From the NCBI GenBank assembly GCA_013177795.1, contig JABLXY010000002.1, positions 868,001 through 932,000 on the forward strand: a stretch of DNA of 64,000 nt, written 5' to 3'. Under the pieces are notes generated by a model, which was not told the origin of the DNA, made no database searches, and worked only from the letters and a program-made list of their open reading frames with translations. Position numbers and translations under genes: made by a program. Source of the DNA: Syntrophaceae bacterium. GTDB lineage: Bacteria > Desulfobacterota > Syntrophia > Syntrophales > UBA2192. The first letter of the stretch is position 1; every line of letters begins with the position of its first letter. Of this stretch, positions 32,337 to 42,268 are shown piece by piece.

Positions 32337-34822
32337 TCACTCCTCCCGGATCTGCATCTGCGGGTAGGTGCGGTGCACCTTCCAGATCGGGTAGAGCGCC
32401 GCGCCGACGCTGGCGGCCAGGGCCGTCAGGGCGGTCAGCGCGTAGGGCTGCCAGTCGGGGTAATAGAAGACCGTCCAGTTGAAGCTCCGCAGGTTGATGA
32501 CGCGGATCAGCAGCAGGGCCAGCACGGTCCCCACGCCGGCGCTGAGCGCGAAGCTCACGAGCCCCATCCCGAGCGCCTCCAGGAGGGTCATGCGCGCCAC
32601 CTGCCCCGTGGAGAACCCCAGGGCCCGGAGGATGCCGAGGTCGCGCTGCCGCTCGATGAACAGGGTCATCAGGGCCCCCGTGATCCCGAAAAAGGCGATG
32701 ACGATCGCCAGGATCCGCATGGAGCGGGTGACGGCGAAGGTGCTGTCGAAGATTTCGAGGATGTTGCGGTGAAACTGCTCGCGCGTCAGGGCGGGCAGGC
32801 CCCGCGCGATCGCCCGGGCGCGGATGTCGTCGAGGATCTGCTTCCTGCGGGGCTCCGCGGGGTCGAGGAACACGGCGATGCTGTTGATGGTCCGGTCGCC
32901 GTAGAGCCCGATGTAGGTTGCGCGGTCCATCATGATGAGGCCGTGCTCCGTCGAGTAGTCGTAGAAGACGCCCTCGATGCGCAGCCCGACGGGGCCCGTC
33001 AGGCTCTCGAGGGTCACGACGCTGCCGGGGCGCGCGCCGAAGCTCCGGGCAAAGCTCTCCGAGACGATGACGTCGCCCCGCTTGACGGCTTCCCAGTGCT
33101 CGTCGCCGCCCTCGACCCAGCCGAACCGGGCGAAGCGCTGCAGCACGTCGGCCTTGATGCCCACGACGTGCACCGTGCGGCCGCGGTAGGGCACCTGCAC
33201 CTTGCGGTAGGTGTCGACGCCGCCGACCCCGGGGATGTCCCGGATCTCCTCGTAGAACGCCTCGGGCACCTCCATGTCCGAGGCGTTGGACACGTAGAGA
33301 TCGCCGCGCAGCTGGGTGCCCATCCACCAGATGAGCGACTCGCGGAAGCTGCCGATCATGGAGCCCAGGCCGATGGAGAGGGACAGGGCCACCATGAAGG
33401 CGGCCACGGCCACGCCGGTCCGGCCGAGGTTGCGGATGATGTTGCCCGCCGCGATCCGTCCGGGCAGGCGTCCCAGCGACCCCAGGAGCCTTGCCAGGAG
33501 CGGGTCGGCGAGAACCATGACGACGCCCGTCAGCAGGCTCAGGCCGAAGAGGAAGCCGAAGACCCCGGCGAAGGCGACGTAGATCCGCTTCGAGAAGAAG
33601 GCCAGCAGGACGATGCTCACGACCAGGACGGCCCCCCCCGCCAGGGCCGCGATCCAGGCCCGGCGGCGGTTCCCGCGGCCCCCCGAGCGGCCCCTCAGGG
33701 TGCGGACCGGGTCGGTGCGGGTGAGCTCCAGCAGGGGGTAGAGGCTTCCCAGGAGGCTCGCCCCGAGACCGACGGCGGCGCCGGCGGCCGGGACCCACCA
33801 GGACCAGGGCACGGGGGCGGGCCGCAGGAAGAAGTAGAGGGTGCTGATCGTGCCCCCGATGACGTCCGTGAGGGCCCGGCTCAGGAGGTAGCCCAGGAGC
33901 CCGCCCAGCAGGCCGCCGAGGATGCCGAACAGGGCGATCTCGGTGAGAAAGGCGAGCGCCACCTCGCCGCGGCTGGCCCCCAGGCTGCGCAGCACGCCCG
34001 CATCGCGGCGGCGGCTCACGACGGCGAACATGGCCGTGTTGTAGATCAGGAAGACGCTCACGAAGAGGGCCATGAGCGACAGGGCCTCGAGGTTGAGCCG
34101 GAAGGCGCCCACCATGGCGCCGAAGGTGTCCTGGCGCTGCCGCTTGGACTGGATGCGCCAGCCCTCCTGCCAGCGGGAGGCGAAGCCGCTCTCGTCGCCG
34201 AGAATGAGGTCGACGTGGTCGACCTTCCCGGCGAGGCCCAGGAGCTTCTGCGCGTGGGCGATGTCCATCAGGATCAGGGGTTCGCCCGAAGGGTTGGCGA
34301 AGGTCCCGATCACCCGGAGGGTTCCCTTCAGGGTGGGCAGCTCACCCCCTTTCTGAAGCCCGAGGCCGCGGGCAAGCTCCGCCTCGACCAGGACGGCCCG
34401 CTCGTCGGTGAGAAAGGCCAGCGAGTCCTCGAACGAGGCGCCGGGGTCCCGCTCGAAGGGGGCGCGGGAGAGCTCGGGGCGGATGGCCCGGTCGAGAAAG
34501 GGGTCGATGCCGAGGATGCGCACCAGGTCACCGTTTTCCAGCTTCAGGCGCCGCTCCACGACGGGGGCGAAGGAAACGACGGCCGGGTCGGCGGCGAGGT
34601 CGCGCAGGATCGACTCGTCCATGGGCCCGGCGAGACGCTCGAGGGTGTGGGAGGATTTGCCGCGGAGGAACTCCACGGCCTGGGAGAAGCTGGACAGGGC
34701 CGACTGCGCCGAGAGGGTCATCCCGATGACGGCGGCCACTCCGCAGGCGATTCCCAGAAGCTGCAGCAGGCTGAGGCTCCGGCGCCGGTAGAGGTAGCGA
34801 AGAAAGGAGCGGGTGACGGTGC

Positions 34823-34832
<10 letters not shown>
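32337..34832 (-). CDS. Double FtsX-domain ABC transporter permease (AttF/AttG-like)
   Basis: 831 residues, the usual length for a fused permease with two FtsX modules. The N-terminal helix ([20 protein letters not shown]) is followed by a periplasmic MacB-type domain with [13 protein letters not shown] and then three helices ([40 protein letters not shown]). A helix pair and a second MacB/FtsX module come next, ending [20 protein letters not shown]. It exports or extracts a hydrophobic substrate using the ATPase encoded just upstream, with which it overlaps by 10 bp. The substrate is unknown; the AttH-like partner suggests a lipid or lipid-like compound. Confidence 0.88.
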
Positions 34833-35498
<666 letters not shown>

Positions 35499-35515
<17 letters not shown>

Positions 35516-35608
35516 ATTACTCGCACCGGGGACGTTGTTTACTAATTAGAATAACTTTCGAAATGCCTGGGCTAGGCCGATTTATTCTAATTAGTAAACA
35601 ACGTCCCC
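35499..35608. repeat. GGGGACGT inverted repeat (REP-like element), copy 2, with an extra half
   Basis: A half element GGGGACGTTGGTAACA (35499-35514) overlaps the first codons of the ABC ATPase gene. It is followed by a full hairpin from GGGGACGTTGTTTACTAATT with AGAATAA (35528) to TTATTCTAATTAGTAAACAA with CGTCCCC (35608). The arms are almost identical to copy 3 at 39214-39297. Confidence 0.85.
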
Positions 35609-35617
35609 AATCTCATC

Positions 35618-36937
35618 TCAGATGTCTTTGAGGCGCAGGTTGGCGGGGGATCTCTCGATCGCCTCGCCGAAGGCCTCCAGGCTCTTCTCGAGGCGCTCCA
35701 GCTCCCCGGTCCGGGCCACGGGGATGAAATCAGCACCGCGGCGGTCCAGGGCATCCATCACGAACGCGACGGTCAGCTGGTCCGTGTCTCGCGCGGGGGC
35801 GTAGGCGGGCTCATCGCGGCCCTTGCGGTCCGCCTCGAGGAGGACCCCGCTTTCCCTCAGTTCCTCTAGGATGGCAGCCGTGAGGCCCCGGGGGATCTCG
35901 AGGCTCTCCGAGACCTCTCTTGCCGTAAGGGGGACCTCTCCCGCCGTGAACTTCCGGCTGATGTGGCTGACGATGCGCAGGGCCACGAGCCTGCGGAAGT
36001 GGTTGCTCGCCCGCCGTGCGTCGGGGCCGTACTCGAGGGCGTCGGCGTTCTGGTGGACGCAGGAGATCTCCGCGCCGGCCAGCACGATGATCCAGCTGAG
36101 CTGAAGCCACGCGAGGAAGAGGGGCAGGGCGGCGAAGCTGCCGTAGATGGCGTTGTACTTGGCCACCCCCACCTGGAACTTCACGTAGACGAGCTGGACG
36201 ACGACGTGGGCGGTGCCGGCGATCACTCCGGCCAGGATCCCCGATTTCCTGTCCACCCGGCGGTTGGGCATGAAGAGGTACAGGAAGCTGAAGAGCACCC
36301 ACATGGTCACGAAGGGGGTGAGCTCCAGGAAGAGGACCACGACGGGGCCCAGGAACCCCAGGACGTCGAACCTCCCGGTGATCGCGGCCAGCTGCGTGGT
36401 GACGAAAACGGTGGCGCTCCCCGACAGGACCAGCAGCACGGGGGCCACGAGCATGACGGAGAGGTAGTCCGTGATCTTGCGGGCCAGCGTCCGGTCCTCC
36501 TTCACCGACCAGATGTCGTTGAAGGAGTTCTCGATGTTGCCCAGGACCTTGATGATCGTCCAGAACAGCAGGATGACGCCCACCCCGGCGATGAGGCCGC
36601 CCTTCGTGTTCTCGAGCAGCGAGTTGGCGAAGCCGAAGACCTCCAGGAGGACTTCCTCCTGCCCCTCGAAGCGCTCCAGGATCTTTTCCTGCAGGACTTT
36701 CTCGAACTCGAAGCCCTTGGCGATCCCGAAGGCCATGGCCACGACGGGGACGATCGAGAGCAGCGAGAAGAAGGTCAGCGCCGAGGCCCTCAGCCTGCAG
36801 CGGTGCTCCTGGAAGGCCTGGGCGGCGGCGAGAAAGATCCGCAGGTACCGGACGGCGAAGGCCTTCAGGGGCGGCAGGTCCCGCGCGCGGATCCGCCAGA
36901 TGTCCTGCTCGACGAACTTCCTCACCTTCGCGAACAT
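35618..36937 (-). CDS. YihY/BrkB (UPF0761) family membrane protein
   Basis: 439 residues. About six transmembrane helices in the first 300 residues match the YihY/BrkB family: RLRASALTFFSLLSIVPVVA, AMAFGIAKGFE, LLFWTIIKVLGNIENSFNDI with the conserved W-I-x6-NxF, LFMPNRRVDRKSGILAG and FAALPLFLAWLQLSWIIVLA. The last 130 residues are soluble and look like a winged helix (GEVPLTAREVSESLEIPRGL), an extension common in this family. Once annotated as ribonuclease BN, these proteins are now seen as transporters or envelope factors of unknown substrate. It lies directly beside REP-like copy 2. Confidence 0.9.
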   Translation of the reverse strand: MFAKVRKFVEQDIWRIRARDLPPLKAFAVRYLRIFLAAAQAFQEHRCRLRASALTFFSLLSIVPVVAMAFGIAKGFEFEKVLQEKILERFEGQEEVLLEVFGFANSLLENTKGGLIAGVGVILLFWTIIKVLGNIENSFNDIWSVKEDRTLARKITDYLSVMLVAPVLLVLSGSATVFVTTQLAAITGRFDVLGFLGPVVVLFLELTPFVTMWVLFSFLYLFMPNRRVDRKSGILAGVIAGTAHVVVQLVYVKFQVGVAKYNAIYGSFAALPLFLAWLQLSWIIVLAGAEISCVHQNADALEYGPDARRASNHFRRLVALRIVSHISRKFTAGEVPLTAREVSESLEIPRGLTAAILEELRESGVLLEADRKGRDEPAYAPARDTDQLTVAFVMDALDRRGADFIPVARTGELERLEKSLEAFGEAIERSPANLRLKDI

Positions 36938-37027
36938 GGCCCCGTCCCCCTTGTCCGCCGGGACGCATGCCCCGGGCTGTCCCTGTTTAGCACAGCACGC
37001 CGCGAAGGTAAAGAAAGCGGCGGGCCA

Positions 37028-37606
37028 TCAGTAGTTCTCCGCCAGGATTTCGTAGTGGGCCTTCGGGTGGCGGCAGGCGGGGCAGACTTCCGGCGCCTCG
37101 GGGCCCTCGTGCACGTAGCCGCAGTTGCGGCAGTGCCACTTGACGGCCGTCTTCTTTTTGAAGACCTCGCCTGCCTGCACATTGGCCAGGAGCTTGCGGT
37201 AGCGGGCCTCGTGGAATTGCTCGACCTCTGCGATCTCGCGGAAGGAGTGGGCGATCTGCGGGAACCCCTCCTCGCGGGCCACGCGCTCGAAATCGGCGTA
37301 GAGCGTGGACCACTCGAGTTTCTCCCCTTCGGCGGCGGCCAGCAGGTTCGCCGCCGTGTCGCCGATCACGCCCGCCGGGTAGGACGCCGTGATTTCCACC
37401 TCGCCGCCCTCGAGGTGCTTGAAGAACACCTTGGCGTGCTCCTTCTCGTTTTCGGCCGTCTCCAGGAAAATGGCCGCGATCTGCTCGTAGCCTTCCTTCC
37501 GCGCCGCACTGGCGAAGTACGTGTAGCGGTTTCGCGCCTGCGACTCGCCGGCGAAGGCCGCCAGCAGGTTCTTCTCCGTCCTTGTTCCCCTGACCGATTT
37601 TGCCAT
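37028..37606 (-). CDS. rbr: Rubrerythrin
   Basis: 192 residues from the ATG at 37606. An upstream in-frame extension to 37657 lacks typical content. The N-terminal ferritin-like domain gives the diiron ligands: NLLAAFAGESQARNRYTYFA, ETAENEKEHAKVFF and REIAEVEQFHEARYR. The C-terminus is a rubredoxin-like FeS4 site, WHCRNCGYVHEGPEAPEVCP then ACRH, with two CxxC pairs. It reduces hydrogen peroxide using NAD(P)H-derived electrons in the cytoplasm and protects anaerobes from oxygen stress. It is probably a single-gene transcript divergent from the MFS gene. Confidence 0.95.
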   Translation of the reverse strand: MAKSVRGTRTEKNLLAAFAGESQARNRYTYFASAARKEGYEQIAAIFLETAENEKEHAKVFFKHLEGGEVEITASYPAGVIGDTAANLLAAAEGEKLEWSTLYADFERVAREEGFPQIAHSFREIAEVEQFHEARYRKLLANVQAGEVFKKKTAVKWHCRNCGYVHEGPEAPEVCPACRHPKAHYEILAENY

Positions 37607-37906
37607 GATGCCGCGTTCCTTTCGATGGGTTGTCGCAATGGGGATAACATAACGCATGCCCGGGACAAGTCAAGAAGCAACCGGGCCGGCATGAGGCACG
37701 GAACTTGCTTGACATCAGGTCAACCCAACCACCTCCTTTCATCTCCTTCGGGGCAGGGCGGCACACCCTGCCCCACTTTTTTCCCCTGTCCGGCTCAAAA
37801 CCATGGACCTGCGCCGTGTATGCCTGTACAATCCGGGCAGCGGCCTTCGCCCCTGCTGCCAGGGGTGTTTCCGGCCACACCCCCTGCTTCGAAGGGAGCA
37901 CGAGCA
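37607..37906. other. Divergent intergenic region between rubrerythrin and MFS genes
   Basis: 300 bp with a strong plus-strand terminator-like hairpin at 37750-37782 and a palindrome TTGACATCAGGTCAA at about 37707. This region should hold both promoters. No gene is visible. Confidence 0.45.
37750..37782 (+). terminator. Terminator-like hairpin upstream of the MFS gene
   Basis: GGGGCAGGG and CCCTGCCCC form a 9-bp stem with a 7-base loop, followed by ACTTTTTT on the plus strand. It lies 125 bp before the MFS start with no plus-strand gene upstream, so it would end a short leader transcript. It may be an attenuator. Confidence 0.6.
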
Positions 37907-39208
37907 TTGAGCGACGAAAAGAACCGGCCGGGCCCGCCCGATGCCCCGGGGGCCTCAGCCCGGCTCATCATCGCCACCACCATCGGCAACGCCCTCGAGT
38001 GGCTCGACTTCAGCGCCTATGCCCTGTTTGCCGTCTTCATCGCAAGGGAATTCTTCCCCGCCGAAAGCGAGCTGGCCTCCCTGCTGGCCGTTTTCGCGAC
38101 CTTTGCCGCCGGGTTCGTCATGCGGCCGGTGGGGGCCCTGGTGCTGGGGAGCTACGGCGACCGCGCAGGCCGCCGGGCGGCCCTGAGCCTGACGATCCTC
38201 CTGATGGCGCTGGGGACCGCCATCATCGCCTTCACGCCGGGCTATGCGACGATCGGGGCGGCCGCGCCCGTGCTGATCGTCCTGGCCCGGCTGCTCCAGG
38301 GGCTTTCGGCCGGCGGCGAGATCGGCGGCGCCGTGGCCTTCCTGATCGAGCATGCCCCCGCGGGCAGCAGGGGCCGCTATGTGTCCTGGCAGCAGGCGGG
38401 CCAGGCCGGGGCGTTTCTCCTGGCGGGCCTGTCGGGGCACCTCGTGACCAACCTGCTCACGCCCGAGCAGGTCCAGGCGTTCGGCTGGCGGCTGCCCTTT
38501 GTCTTCGGCCTCTCGATCGCCCCGGTGGGGTTCTACATCCGCTGGAAACTCGACGAGACGCCGCTGTTCGACCGATACCGGAGGCGGAGCCCCGCCCGGG
38601 CGTCCACGCCGGTGCGCGACCTGTTCCGGGGGCACCTGCGGCCGCTGCTGCTCGGCATCGCACTGGTCGCCGTGGGCGCCGTCTGCAACCACCTGGCCAA
38701 CTACATGCCGACCTACCTCATCCGCGAGCTCAAGATGAGGCTCTCGAGCGCCTACATCGGGCTGCTCGTCTTCGGCTGCGCCCTGAGCCTCGCCCCCCTG
38801 GTCGGCGCCTGGTGCGACCGGGCGGGCCGGAAGCCGCTGATGACGGCGGCCGCGCTCGGGATGCTGATCGCCGCCTACCCCTCCTTCTGGGTCCTCAACC
38901 GGTGGCCGGGCGAGCTCTCCCTGGTCCTCGTGCAGTTCGTCCTGGGGCTGCTGCTGGTCGTCTACGCAGTGCCGGCCTACGCCGTCGGGGCCTCGCTCTT
39001 TCCCACGCCGGTCCGGACCACGGGGCTCGCGATCGTCTACAGCGTGGGCGTCACGGTGTTCGGAAGCCTGACCCCGATGGTGGGCACGGTGCTGGTTGCG
39101 CTGACGGGCGACCGGCTGGCGGTCGCCTGGTGGTTCATCCTGGCGGCCCTCATCAGCCTTGCGGCCCTTGCGCTGCTGGACGACCGCGCAAGCGAAAAAC
39201 TGGATTGA
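37907..39208 (+). CDS. MFS transporter, metabolite:H+ symporter (ProP/KgtP-like)
   Basis: 433 residues starting at TTG 37907, chosen because AAGGGAG lies just upstream and the protein starts there in the family manner. Twelve transmembrane segments. Family marks are TTIGNALEWLDFSAYALFAV, GSYGDRAGRRAALSLTILLM (the G-x-D-R-x-GRR loop), RLLQGLSAGGEIGGAVAFLI and RGRYVSWQQAGQAGAFLLA. The MHS group transports compatible solutes, citrate, alpha-ketoglutarate or similar acids by proton symport; which one here is not clear. The frame is also open far upstream, but that part is antisense to the YihY gene. Confidence 0.88.
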   Translation: MSDEKNRPGPPDAPGASARLIIATTIGNALEWLDFSAYALFAVFIAREFFPAESELASLLAVFATFAAGFVMRPVGALVLGSYGDRAGRRAALSLTILLMALGTAIIAFTPGYATIGAAAPVLIVLARLLQGLSAGGEIGGAVAFLIEHAPAGSRGRYVSWQQAGQAGAFLLAGLSGHLVTNLLTPEQVQAFGWRLPFVFGLSIAPVGFYIRWKLDETPLFDRYRRRSPARASTPVRDLFRGHLRPLLLGIALVAVGAVCNHLANYMPTYLIRELKMRLSSAYIGLLVFGCALSLAPLVGAWCDRAGRKPLMTAAALGMLIAAYPSFWVLNRWPGELSLVLVQFVLGLLLVVYAVPAYAVGASLFPTPVRTTGLAIVYSVGVTVFGSLTPMVGTVLVALTGDRLAVAWWFILAALISLAALALLDDRASEKLD

Positions 39209-39213
39209 TAGCG

Positions 39214-39297
39214 GGGGACGTTGTTTACTAATTAGAATAACTCAGCGCAACACCACAACCCCCGAACCGAGTTATTCCAATTAGTAAACAACGTCCC
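39214..39297. repeat. GGGGACGT inverted repeat (REP-like element), copy 3
   Basis: GGGGACGTTGTTTACTAATT, then AGAATAACTC, and GAGTTATTCCAATTAGTAAA with CAACGTCCC form a long hairpin of 84 bp with one mismatch. It starts six bases after the MFS stop codon and ends 16 bases before the next start. Confidence 0.85.
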
Positions 39298-39313
39298 TGG
39301 TCTGGAGGATGAT

Positions 39314-40189
39314 ATGGCGTATGACAGATCGAAGGGGCGGGCGGAGTGGATCACCGCGCTGATCCGGGACTGGGTCAATACCTCGCCGGAGAACACGCTG
39401 GGGAACGAGGCAGGCGACCGGGCCTGGGACGACCCGCTCGTCGGGTTCTCCCGCGGCGACGACCCGTACTGGGAATCCTTCAAGGAGCACGTGGGCCCCT
39501 TCCACTGGACCCCGGCGGAGGCCTTCGCGCAGGCCTTTCCGGGCGGCGGCGCGGGGCCGGAGAGGCTCACGGTGGTCAGCTGGGTGCTGCCCCAGATGAA
39601 GAAGACGAAGATGGAGACGAGAAGGGAAACGACCTACCCGCCCGAGAGCTGGGCGCGGGCCCGGTTCTACGGGGAGGCGGTCAATGAGAAGCTCCGCAGG
39701 CACGTCGTGGCGGAGCTGGGGAAGGCGGGCATCCGGGCCGCGGCGCCGGTGCTGCTGCCCGGGTTTTCCCGCATGCCCTCGGAGAGGTTCACGTTCGCCT
39801 CGACCTGGTCCGAGCGCCACGCGGCCTTCGTGTCGGGGCTGGGGACCTTCGGGCTCTCCGACGGCCTCATCACCCCGCGGGGGAAGGCCATGCGCGCGGG
39901 GTCCGTCATCGCCGAGATCGAGGTCCAGCCCACGCCCCGGCCCTACAGGGGGCACCGGGACTGGTGCCTGTGGTTCAGCCGCGGGACCTGCAGGAAGTGC
40001 GCGGCGCGGTGTCCCGTGGGGGCCCTCTCGGAGAGGGGGCACGACAAGATCCTCTGCTCGAGGCATGTCCACGAGACGTGCAAGGCGGTCATCGCCGAGC
40101 GCTACGGGTTCGCGGGCTACGCCTGCGGCCTCTGCCAGACGGCGGTCCCCTGCGAGTCGCGAATCCCCGCCGCGGAGGACGGCGGCTGA
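39314..40189 (+). CDS. Epoxyqueuosine-reductase-like Fe-S protein
   Basis: 291 residues. Weakly resembles the QueG family: an N-terminal domain with VVSWVLPQM, a middle with FVSGLGTFGLSDGLITPRGK (typical of QueG, G-x-G-x-F/WxGK-L-L-T), SVIAEIEVQPTP, and a C-terminal 4Fe-4S region. Cysteine positions there are WCLWFSRGTCRKCAARCPVG, then LCSRHVHETCK and GYACGLCQTAVPCES. Unlike true QueG it lacks the usual cobalamin-site sequence that I can recognise. It may be a corrinoid-free reductase or a different Fe-S redox protein. It sits alone between a REP-like element and the hydrogenase operon on the other strand. Confidence 0.75.
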   Translation: MAYDRSKGRAEWITALIRDWVNTSPENTLGNEAGDRAWDDPLVGFSRGDDPYWESFKEHVGPFHWTPAEAFAQAFPGGGAGPERLTVVSWVLPQMKKTKMETRRETTYPPESWARARFYGEAVNEKLRRHVVAELGKAGIRAAAPVLLPGFSRMPSERFTFASTWSERHAAFVSGLGTFGLSDGLITPRGKAMRAGSVIAEIEVQPTPRPYRGHRDWCLWFSRGTCRKCAARCPVGALSERGHDKILCSRHVHETCKAVIAERYGFAGYACGLCQTAVPCESRIPAAEDGG

Positions 40190-40251
40190 AGGGCCGGCGG
40201 CCGTGACAGGGAGAGGGGGCCGATCCGGGGGACCGGCGACGCGCGTCCTGT

Positions 40252-40746
40252 TCAGGAGGGCACGCCGGGGCGTACCAGGGCCGCCAGCCGCTCGACGGCG
40301 GGTTCTACAAGGGCGAGGGTCTCCGGCGAGAGGGACCGGCGGAAGTCGAAGTCGCGGCCGCGGACCGAGACGAGGTGCCCCTCGAGGTCGCGGCCGTGGA
40401 TGGCCTTGTAGAAGGCCAGCAGCGTGGACGGGCTCATGTGGTGGGTGAAGGTGAGGCCGGCATCCTCCGCCGAGACGGGCGCGCAGTACACGTCGCCCAG
40501 CGCGGGGTCCACGTGGGCGTCCACGAAGAGGACGCGGCCGTAGCCCTCGAGCAGGTCCATCATCTCCGGCACGAGCTGGCCGATGAAGACGGAGTCCACC
40601 GAGAGGCCGAGCCGCTCGAGGCCCGTGTCGTCCTCCGCGAGGGCGGCCTGCCCCAGGCGCCGCCGGAAGGCGTTGACCACGTGAAAGGCCACGCCGTCGT
40701 CGGCGCGGTCGAGGTTGCCGAAGCCGATCACCAATGTCCGGTCCAT
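40252..40746 (-). CDS. [NiFe] hydrogenase maturation protease
   Basis: 164 residues from the ATG at 40746. HyaD/HoxW-family endopeptidase that removes the C-terminal extension of the large subunit after Ni insertion. The Ni-site blocks are TLVIGFGNLDRADDGVAFHV, then LERLGLSVDSVFIGQLVPEM (E in place of the usual first acidic residue region), VLFVDAHVDPALGDVY and THHMSPSTLLAFYKAIHGRD (HHMSP, the conserved metal histidine). It is the last gene of the hydrogenase operon, 80 bp after hoxH, and so most likely serves HoxH. Confidence 0.92.
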   Translation of the reverse strand: MDRTLVIGFGNLDRADDGVAFHVVNAFRRRLGQAALAEDDTGLERLGLSVDSVFIGQLVPEMMDLLEGYGRVLFVDAHVDPALGDVYCAPVSAEDAGLTFTHHMSPSTLLAFYKAIHGRDLEGHLVSVRGRDFDFRRSLSPETLALVEPAVERLAALVRPGVPS

Positions 40747-40826
40747 GGGATTTTCCCCGGCCCGCGGGAATGCAGAAGCGGGCGGGCGCCCTGCGCCCGC
40801 CCGCCTTCGTCCCCTCCGCCGCGGCC

Positions 40827-42257
40827 TCAGCGCGAGATGCGGTCCAGCACGGTCCCGTCCGCGGCCACCAGGGTCACCTCCAGGGGCATCTTGCCGATGG
40901 CGTGGGTGGCGCAGGACAGGCACGGGTCGTAGCAGCGGATGGCCGCCTCGACGCGGTTGAGCATGCCCTCGCTGAGCCTGTTGCCGTTCACGAAGGCCTT
41001 CGCCACCGCGCCCGCTGCCGTGTGCATGGCCCAGTTGTTGTTGCCCGTGGCCACGATCAGGTTCACCCGGGTCAGGATGCCGTTCTCGTCGGTGCTGTAG
41101 TCGTGGATGAGCGTTCCCCGGGGGGCCTCGATGACGCCCACGCCCTGGCCGGGCAGCTGGTCCTTGGGATACGCGCGGACGTCCCGGGACAGGATGTCCG
41201 GGTCGTCCAGCAGCTGCCCCGTGCGCTCGAGCGCGTAGACCAGCTCGATCATCCGGGCGTAGTGGTAGTACAGGGACCCCTCGACGGGCTTGCCGCCGTT
41301 GACCGTCCTGAACTGCCGGAAGGCCTCGTCGGCCAGGGGGGTGCCGATCTTGTCGATCACGTTCATGCGCCCCAGGGGGCCCACGCGGTAGAACCCCTGC
41401 GGGAAGCCCTGCTTGCGGTAGTAGGGGTGCTTGAGGAACGACCAGGGCTCCACGTGCTCCCCGATGTGGGAGAGGTAGGCGTCCGCCTTGAACTGGGCCA
41501 GGAACCTGCCTTCGGCGCTCTTCACGCGGATCTCGCCGTCGTAGAGCTGAAGGCCGCCTTCCTCGTCGACGAGGCCCATGTAGTTGGACGGGAACGCCGC
41601 GAAGGTGTCGGCCAGGGCCTTGTTCTGCTCCAGCCATCCCCGCGCGATGCCCAGGGCCACCTTGCCGATCCCGGTCATCTCGCCGAGCTCGGAGGCGATG
41701 GCATCGCGGTCCGCGACCGTCAGGGGGGCGTTGACCCCTCCCGGGACGCAGAGGTTGGGGTGGACGCGCTTGCCGCCCCCCAGGCGCTGGATGATCTGCT
41801 GGCCGTACCGGCGCAGGTGCACGGCCTTCACCGCGAGCTCGGGGTTCGCCTTGATGATGCCGAAGACGTTGCGGTCCTTCGGGTCGGCGTCGAACCCCAG
41901 AATCAGATCGGGAGCGGCCAGGTGGAAGAAGTGCATCCCGTGCGACTGGATGATCTGCCCCATGTGGATCAGCTCGCGCAGCAGCTTCGCCGGGCGGGGG
42001 GGCTCCACCCGGGCCACCCCGTCGCAGGCCTTCGCGGCCGCCAGGTGGTGGCTCACCGGGCAGATGCCGCAGATGCGCTGGGTGATCTGCGGCATTTCGA
42101 GGTAGGGGCGGCCCTCGGTGAACTTTTCCAGCCCCCGGAACTCGTCGACGTGGAAGAAGGTCTGGTCGACGTCGCCCTGCTCGTTGAGGTGGATCGTCAC
42201 ACGCCCGTGTCCCTCGATCCGGGTCACGGGTTCGATGGTTATCTTCCGAGCGTTCAT
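40827..42257 (-). CDS. hoxH: [NiFe] hydrogenase large subunit, HoxH/group 3 type
   Basis: 476 residues from the ATG at 42257, the catalytic subunit that carries the NiFe(CN)2CO site. L1 motif ITQRICGICPVSHHLAAAKA and L2 motif RCYDPCLSCATHAIGKMPLE are both present; the short extension after ATHA is what the protease downstream would cut. The EPVTRIEGHGRVTIHLNEQG N-terminus is typical. It belongs to group 3 (bidirectional, cofactor-linked cytoplasmic enzymes) on motif grounds. Gene order after hoxF, hoxU and hoxY supports the NAD(P)-linked 3d type. Confidence 0.95.
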   Translation of the reverse strand: MNARKITIEPVTRIEGHGRVTIHLNEQGDVDQTFFHVDEFRGLEKFTEGRPYLEMPQITQRICGICPVSHHLAAAKACDGVARVEPPRPAKLLRELIHMGQIIQSHGMHFFHLAAPDLILGFDADPKDRNVFGIIKANPELAVKAVHLRRYGQQIIQRLGGGKRVHPNLCVPGGVNAPLTVADRDAIASELGEMTGIGKVALGIARGWLEQNKALADTFAAFPSNYMGLVDEEGGLQLYDGEIRVKSAEGRFLAQFKADAYLSHIGEHVEPWSFLKHPYYRKQGFPQGFYRVGPLGRMNVIDKIGTPLADEAFRQFRTVNGGKPVEGSLYYHYARMIELVYALERTGQLLDDPDILSRDVRAYPKDQLPGQGVGVIEAPRGTLIHDYSTDENGILTRVNLIVATGNNNWAMHTAAGAVAKAFVNGNRLSEGMLNRVEAAIRCYDPCLSCATHAIGKMPLEVTLVAADGTVLDRISR

Positions 42258-42268
42258 GGGTTGTACTC

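Noticed and set aside
35963-37906. Plus-strand extension in frame with the MFS gene
   Set aside because: The in-frame part upstream of TTG 37907 is antisense to YihY and rubrerythrin and has no membrane-protein character. The transporter clearly begins at 37907.
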